Positions 59,262 to 64,000 of a stretch of DNA of 64,000 bases are shown here, piece after piece. Numbering within the stretch: the stretch's first letter is position 1; every line of letters starts with the position of its first letter. This DNA is from an uncultured Gemmiger sp. GTDB taxonomy: Bacteria; Bacillota; Clostridia; Oscillospirales; Ruminococcaceae. The position numbers and the translations under genes were made by a program. The stretch lies in contig CAKSUQ010000010.1 in assembly GCA_934502625.1 (NCBI GenBank), forward strand, positions 1-64,000, read 5' to 3'. The notes beneath the pieces were generated by a model, which saw only the letters and a list, made by a program, of their open reading frames with translations, was not told where the DNA came from and made no database searches.

Positions 59262-59276
59262 GGCAAAATCCTCTTT

Positions 59277-60104
59277 TCAGCCGCCCGCCTTGCCGATCAG
59301 GCTGTAGAGATATTCCCCCACCGCGCCCTCTGGGCAGGTGCAAGTCGTCACATGGTCGGCGGCAGCCTTGACCTCGGCCGGGGCGTTGGCGACGGCCACG
59401 GCGTACCCGGCTGCGCGCATCAGTTCGAGGTCGTTATAATAATCGCCGATCACGACCGTGTTTTTCATTGACTTGCTCATCAGCGCGCAGAGGTCGTGCA
59501 GGCCGCTGGCCTTGCTGACGCCGCTGGGCATGATCTCTAAGTAAATGCTGTTCGTCGCGAGGAAGTAGTTGTCACGGCCATAGTACCGCGTCTTGGCATA
59601 CTGCCCCAGCTTGCGGATGCTCTCCGGGTCGGAGGCAAACACCACCTTGACCCAGCCATCGGGCACGCTCTCGACCGGGCAGGCGATGCTGCCGAGCCAC
59701 TCGTCCACCTGATGCGCGTGGGTGACCTCGTTCGCGTGGATGACGTACATCTCGCCGTTGCCCGCCATAACCTCAACGCCCATGCGCGGGAATTTGTTGA
59801 GGATGTCGACGATAGCGGTCGTGGCCTGCTCACGGTTCAACGTCGAGCGGTGCAGCACCGACTCGGTGGAAAAATCGTAGAGCAGCGCGCCGTTGCAGGA
59901 GATAGCCGGCAGCGAGAGCCGGATGTCCCCCAGCGCCGCGCGAATCGATTCCGGTGGGCGGCCGGTCGCCACCGTGAACAGGCCGCCCATGCTGGTATAC
60001 AGCTGGATGACCGCACGGTTGCAGGCGGGTATCCCCTCCTTGGCCGTCAGCAGCGTGTTATCCATATCACAAATCACAAGGGTATCGCTGAGCGCTGATT
60101 TCAT
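59277..60104 (-). CDS. Cof-type HAD-IIB phosphatase
   Basis: A 275-residue sugar or cofactor phosphatase. 'VICDMDNTLLTAKEG' (residues 9-23) is motif I, 'TVATGRPPES' motif II region, Lys in 'VSKASGLHDL' motif III and 'VVIGDYYNDLELMRAAG' motif IV. Most members act on sugar phosphates. It overlaps the pseudouridine synthase stop by four bases. Confidence 0.92.
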   Translation of the reverse strand: MKSALSDTLVICDMDNTLLTAKEGIPACNRAVIQLYTSMGGLFTVATGRPPESIRAALGDIRLSLPAISCNGALLYDFSTESVLHRSTLNREQATTAIVDILNKFPRMGVEVMAGNGEMYVIHANEVTHAHQVDEWLGSIACPVESVPDGWVKVVFASDPESIRKLGQYAKTRYYGRDNYFLATNSIYLEIMPSGVSKASGLHDLCALMSKSMKNTVVIGDYYNDLELMRAAGYAVAVANAPAEVKAAADHVTTCTCPEGAVGEYLYSLIGKAGG

Positions 60105-61033
60105 GCGCGATGTTCCTTTCTGATACGGTTTAAAAAGTCTGTAAAATAGGGCGGCAGCGGCGAGTCAAACTGCATCCACTCCCCCGTTTTCGGGTGGACA
60201 AAGCCCAACTCCTTCGCGTGCAGGCATTGGCCGTTCAATGATTTGATGCAGTTTTTGGGACCATAGACAGCGTCCCCTGCCAGTGGATGCCCGGTCGATG
60301 CCATATGCACGCGAATTTGATGGGTGCGGCCTGTCTTGAGCTTGCAGGCAATGTAGGTGAAATTGCCGCAGCGCTCCAAAACCTGCCAGCCGGTATAGGC
60401 GTACTTTGCCCCGGCGGCGTTTTCGGCCAGCACGGCCATCTTTTTGCGGTCACGCGGGTCGCGGCCGATCCACTTCTCGACGAAGCCCTCGTCCTCTTTC
60501 AGATTGCCGTAGGCTACAGCGTGGTAGACGCGGTGGATGCTGTGTACGCTCATCTGTGCGCTGAGCGCCTGATGCGCAGCGTCGTTTTTGGCGACGACCA
60601 GCAGACCGCTCGTGTCCTTGTCAATGCGGTGGACAATGCCGGGGCGGATCGCACCGCCAACGCCGGACAGCTGCCCCGCGCAGTGGTAGAGCAACGCGTT
60701 GACGAGCGTGCCATCCGGGTTGCCGGGCGCAGGATGGACGACCATCCCCTTCGGCTTGTTGACGACGAGCAGGTCGTCGTCCTCGTACACAATGTCCAGC
60801 GGGATATTCTGAGGCTGCGCTTCGATGGGCTGCGGGTCGGGCAGCTCGACGGCGTAGGTTTCGCCGGGCGCGACCTTATCTTTTTTGTTGACCGGCGCAC
60901 CGTTTTTCGTCACAAGCCCCTGCTCGATCAGGTTTTGCAGCGCACTGCGGGACAGCGTCGGGCACTGCCCTGCCAGCCATGCGTCCAAGCGACCGCTGTC
61001 GCCGGGCGCTGCGGTGAACTCAAGCCGCTCCAT
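60101..61033 (-). CDS. RluA/RluD family rRNA pseudouridine synthase
   Basis: A 310-residue enzyme. The N-terminal S4 domain ('GRLDAWLAGQCPTLSRSAL', seen from residue 15) precedes the catalytic domain with 'HRIDKDTSGLLVVAK', including catalytic Asp, near residue 137. 'KTGRTHQIRVH' is the conserved C-terminal block. It resembles RluD, which modifies helix 69 of 23S rRNA. The overlap of 14 bp with lspA is a classic Firmicute arrangement. Confidence 0.95.
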   Translation of the reverse strand: MERLEFTAAPGDSGRLDAWLAGQCPTLSRSALQNLIEQGLVTKNGAPVNKKDKVAPGETYAVELPDPQPIEAQPQNIPLDIVYEDDDLLVVNKPKGMVVHPAPGNPDGTLVNALLYHCAGQLSGVGGAIRPGIVHRIDKDTSGLLVVAKNDAAHQALSAQMSVHSIHRVYHAVAYGNLKEDEGFVEKWIGRDPRDRKKMAVLAENAAGAKYAYTGWQVLERCGNFTYIACKLKTGRTHQIRVHMASTGHPLAGDAVYGPKNCIKSLNGQCLHAKELGFVHPKTGEWMQFDSPLPPYFTDFLNRIRKEHRA

Positions 61034-61517
61034 CGCCGTCCGCCTTTTGCTCTGCGGGCTTTTCCTTCTTGAAGGAGTCCAGCAGCACGACCAGCATCAG
61101 CAGGCCAACGCCGACACAAACGCAGATGTCCGCAAAGTTGAAGATAGCAAAGTGCATGAACAGCACGTTGATGTAGTCCACCACGACGCCGTTCAGCACG
61201 CGGTCGATGAGGTTGCCCACACCGCCGCCGAGCACCAGCGTCCACGAGACGCGCTCCCACGTGGTCATTTTGCGGGTGAACAGCATGACAAGCACAGCCA
61301 GCAGCATGACCGACGTCACACCGATGAGCAAGCCCTGCTTGCCCGCCAGCATCGAGAACGCCATACCGTCGTTCAGGCAGTAGCGCAGTTCGACAACGCC
61401 GGGCAGCACGTCCATCTGCCCCACGGGCAGCAGCGACGCGGTTGCCCAGTGCTTGATAAGCTGGTCGATCACGACGAGCGCGACCGCCCCCAGCACGGAA
61501 AATAGACCCAAAATCAT
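61020..61517 (-). CDS. lspA: Lipoprotein signal peptidase (signal peptidase II)
   Basis: A 165-residue protein with four helices. The catalytic Asp pair lies in the motifs 'LNDGMAFSML' region and 'GGGVGNLIDR' to 'FNFADICVCVG'. It cleaves prolipoprotein signals such as the PF04392 lipoprotein found in this window. It lies downstream of ileS but after a terminator. Confidence 0.95.
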   Translation of the reverse strand: MILGLFSVLGAVALVVIDQLIKHWATASLLPVGQMDVLPGVVELRYCLNDGMAFSMLAGKQGLLIGVTSVMLLAVLVMLFTRKMTTWERVSWTLVLGGGVGNLIDRVLNGVVVDYINVLFMHFAIFNFADICVCVGVGLLMLVVLLDSFKKEKPAEQKADGDGAA

Positions 61518-61538
61518 ACAACACCTTATCCGAAAAAA

Positions 61539-61575
61539 TCAGCGGTGCTTACCACTATAAGCACCGCTGACGGTA
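61539..61575 (-). terminator. Terminator of ileS
   Basis: A perfect 13-bp stem (61539-61551 with 61558-61570), leftward TTTTTTC tail, nine bases after the ileS stop. Confidence 0.92.
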
Positions 61576-61579
61576 GAAT

Positions 61580-64000
61580 TTACTGTTTCAGAACCTTGGC
61601 GCAGCGCGGGCAGAGGCCGTCTTCGCCGACGGAAGGCTCATACTTCCAGCAGCGCAGGCACTTGTTGCCAGCTGCGTGGGCAGCGGCAACGCCGAGCCCC
61701 TCGACAAGACCCTTGACGCCGCCCTCGCCCTCGACGAGGTCGACATGGGAGACGATGAACAGGTCAGCCAGCTCATCCATCGGGATCGCGTTCAGGAAGT
61801 CGTAGACCTCCTTGCTGCAATAGAGCGTCAGGCTTGCTTCCAGCGCAGAGCCAATGACCTTATCGGCGCGCGCCTGCTCCAGCACCTTCTTGACGTCGTC
61901 GCGGATTGCCATGATGCGATCCCACTTGGCGGTGAAGGCTTCGTCTGCCTCGGCCTTTGCTTCGGGCATCTGTTCAAAGACGACGTAGTCCTTCATGCCG
62001 GGCAGCTTCGGGATGTAGCTCCAGATTTCCTGACTGGTGAAGCAGAGAATGGGCGCCAGCAGCTTCGTGAAATCGACCAGAATGCGGTACAGCGCAGTCT
62101 GGGCGCAGCGGCGGGCGTGCTCGTCAGCGCAGTACAGGCGATCCTTGATGACGTCCATGTAGAAGTTGGACATATCGATGACGCAGAAGTTGTACAGCGC
62201 ATGGTACGCGCGGCTGAAGTCATAGTGGTCGTAGGCGTCGCGCAGGTTGGCGGTCAGCTTGTTGCAGGCCTGCAGTGCCCAGCGGTCGATCTCGAACAGC
62301 TGGTCGTCGGCGACCATGTCCTTCGCGGGATCAAAGTCGTTGATGTTGCCGAGCATGAAGCGGGCGGTGTTGCGCATCTTGCGGTATGCCTCGGACAGCT
62401 GGCGGAAGATTTCCTTGCCCGCGCGAACGTCAACAGTGTAATCGCTGGACGCGACCCACAGGCGGATGATGTCAGCGCCGTAGTCGCGGATGATCTCGCT
62501 GGGCTCCATGCCGTTGCCGGCGGACTTGTGCATCTGCTTGCCCTGCGCATCGACGACCCAACCATGGCACAGAACCTCGCGGTACGGGGCAACGCCCTGC
62601 GTGGCAACGCTCGTCAGCAGGCTGGATTGGAACCAACCGCGGAACTGGTCGGCGCCCTCCATGTACATATCGACCGGCCAGCGCAGTTCGGGACGCTCGC
62701 GGCAGACAGCACTCCAAGTGGAGCCGGAGTCGAACCAGACGTCCATGATGTCGGGATCCTTCTCCCAATCGGAGGCGCCGCACTCACAGACTTCGCCCTT
62801 CGGCATGATGTCGTTGGCGTCGTACTTATACCAAGCGTCGCTGCCCTCCTTGCGGAACAGGTCAGAGACGGCCTTGATGGAAGCGTCGGTGATGTGGTAC
62901 TTGCCGCACTTCTTGCAGTAGAAGACCGGGATAGGCACGCCCCAGACGCGCTGACGGCTGATGCACCAGTCGCTGCGGTCGCGCACCATGCCCGTCATGC
63001 GGTCATGACCCCACGCCGGCTGCCAGTGCACGCTGTCGATGGCCTTGTAGACGTCCTCTTTGAAAGCGTCAATGGAGCAGAACCACTGCTCGGTCGCGCG
63101 GAAGATGATAGGATGGTGGCAGCGCCAGCAATGCGGGTACTGGTGGGTGATGTGCTGTACGCCCATCAGGTGGCCGCTCTCCTTGATGTGCTCAAGGATG
63201 ACCTTGTTGGCGTCCCAGACCTTCAGACCGGCGAATTTCTCGCCTGCCTCGGCGGTCAGGCGGCCGGCGTCGTCCACAGGGACAACAACAGGCACCTGCG
63301 GGTAATGGTTGACGCAGACTTCAAAGTCCTCGACGCCGTGGCCGGGGGCGGTGTGGACGCAGCCCGTGCCGCCTTCCAGTGTGACGTGGTCGCCGAGGAT
63401 GACAAGACCCTTGCGGTCAAGGAACGGATGCTGATACTGCATCAGCTCCAGCTCGCTGCCGAGGACAGTCTCCGGCAGGATCTCATACTCGTCGATATGG
63501 CAGCCCTTCATCGTGGACTCGACCAGCTCGCGCGCCATGATGTGATAGGCGTCGCCGATCTTGACGAAGGCATACTCAAGGTTGGGGTTCAGGCAGGTCG
63601 CGACGTTGGCGGGCAGCGTCCAAGTGGTCGTCGTCCAGATCACGATCCACGCCTTGTCCAGCGGGATATTGTGCTTTGCCAGCACGCCGTTGGGGTCATC
63701 GGTCAGCTTGAAGCGGACATAGATGGAATCGCACTCGTCCTCGGCGTACTCGATCTCGGCCTCGGCCAGCGCGGTACGATCTTCGGGGCACCAGTACACA
63801 GCCTTCATACCCTTGTAGATGTAGCCCTTCTTCGCCATCTCACCGAAAATTTCGACCTGACGCGCCTCAAACTCCGGGCGCAAGGTCAGATAGGGGTTCT
63901 CGAAGTCGCCCTGCACACCCAGACGCTTGAACTGCTCGTTCATGACGCCGATGTGCTCGGTGGCAAACTCTTTGCAGATCTGACGCAGCTCCAGCTTGGA
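61580..64000 (-). CDS. ileS: Isoleucyl-tRNA synthetase, C-terminal part
   Basis: An open frame runs off the window edge, so the N-terminal part and any T-box are outside. The visible ~806 residues include the editing-domain insert, the second class I motif 'HKSAGNGMEPS' (KMSKS-like position, here in the text 'GKQMHKSAGN'), the anticodon-binding domain and a C-terminal zinc ribbon with two CxxC pairs ('CLRCW' and 'CPRCA'). A Met at 63943 is internal. Confidence 0.95.
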   Translation of the reverse strand, partial: SKLELRQICKEFATEHIGVMNEQFKRLGVQGDFENPYLTLRPEFEARQVEIFGEMAKKGYIYKGMKAVYWCPEDRTALAEAEIEYAEDECDSIYVRFKLTDDPNGVLAKHNIPLDKAWIVIWTTTTWTLPANVATCLNPNLEYAFVKIGDAYHIMARELVESTMKGCHIDEYEILPETVLGSELELMQYQHPFLDRKGLVILGDHVTLEGGTGCVHTAPGHGVEDFEVCVNHYPQVPVVVPVDDAGRLTAEAGEKFAGLKVWDANKVILEHIKESGHLMGVQHITHQYPHCWRCHHPIIFRATEQWFCSIDAFKEDVYKAIDSVHWQPAWGHDRMTGMVRDRSDWCISRQRVWGVPIPVFYCKKCGKYHITDASIKAVSDLFRKEGSDAWYKYDANDIMPKGEVCECGASDWEKDPDIMDVWFDSGSTWSAVCRERPELRWPVDMYMEGADQFRGWFQSSLLTSVATQGVAPYREVLCHGWVVDAQGKQMHKSAGNGMEPSEIIRDYGADIIRLWVASSDYTVDVRAGKEIFRQLSEAYRKMRNTARFMLGNINDFDPAKDMVADDQLFEIDRWALQACNKLTANLRDAYDHYDFSRAYHALYNFCVIDMSNFYMDVIKDRLYCADEHARRCAQTALYRILVDFTKLLAPILCFTSQEIWSYIPKLPGMKDYVVFEQMPEAKAEADEAFTAKWDRIMAIRDDVKKVLEQARADKVIGSALEASLTLYCSKEVYDFLNAIPMDELADLFIVSHVDLVEGEGGVKGLVEGLGVAAAHAAGNKCLRCWKYEPSVGEDGLCPRCAKVLKQ

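Overview
This window looks like a chromosomal segment of a GC-rich, low-GC-lineage-type Firmicute (Clostridia). A gut Oscillospiraceae/Ruminococcaceae relative of Gemmiger, Subdoligranulum or Faecalibacterium is my inference; no rRNA is present to settle it. Support comes from the gene families (HPr kinase, WhiA, RapZ, RnmV-like Toprim protein, T-box and lysine riboswitch, a SpoIIM-like membrane protein), near-consensus SigA promoters, and strongly GC-biased third positions. Nearly everything is housekeeping or conserved. The most accessory-like stretch is a cell-surface polysaccharide operon at about 41.2-50.9 kb.

Layout. 0-3.2 kb: the AT-rich tail of an S51-type peptidase, then a leftward operon of two polytopic membrane proteins and an M20 peptidase. 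3.4-6.7 kb: radA, an SseB-like gene and a TIM-barrel gene. 7.1-13.6 kb: a Xer recombinase, then leftward SpoIIM-like, TIGR04086-like, yajC, tgt, a GyrI-like gene with a WYL regulator, and queA (tgt and queA both serve queuosine synthesis). 13.6-18.5 kb: a lysine-riboswitch-controlled operon asd-dapA-dapB-capA-like-ACT. 18.6-20.3 kb: a leftward HTH regulator, small membrane protein and CPBP protease cassette. 20.3-22.3 kb: nadE. 22.4-30.0 kb: a T-box(Ala)-controlled operon alaS-HIT-apt-comEC-holA-rnmV. 30.1-31 kb: a DUF421 gene and tRNA-Ala(GGC).

31-41.1 kb: pfkA, then a leftward operon hprK-PHP-ROK glucokinase-murB-rapZ-whiA-dnaE, which groups carbon-catabolite signalling, wall precursor synthesis and replication. 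41.2-50.9 kb: an eight-gene leftward polysaccharide operon with its own promoter and terminator (DUF4422, two GT2 enzymes, a HAD/COG5610-like protein, an epimerase, two RgpF-like proteins and an acyltransferase). 51-55.4 kb: ABC-F ATPase, YjjG-like HAD, and a membrane-anchored SGNH-like protein with Ig-like repeats that appears to have lost catalytic residues. 55.6-58.6 kb: a PF04392-type ABC importer preceded by an unidentified folded leader. 58.8-64 kb: PTS IIA, Cof-type HAD, RluD-type pseudouridine synthase, lspA and the 3' part of ileS.

No CRISPR array, insertion sequence, prophage or defence island was recognised. The most notable observations are regulatory or about degenerate proteins: the three-way-junction leader of the ABC importer, a structured 0.4-kb gap before the Xer gene, an ACT-only protein in the lysine operon, a probable non-canonical AUC start, RBS-sequestering and promoter-proximal hairpins, and the apparent SGNH pseudoenzyme.
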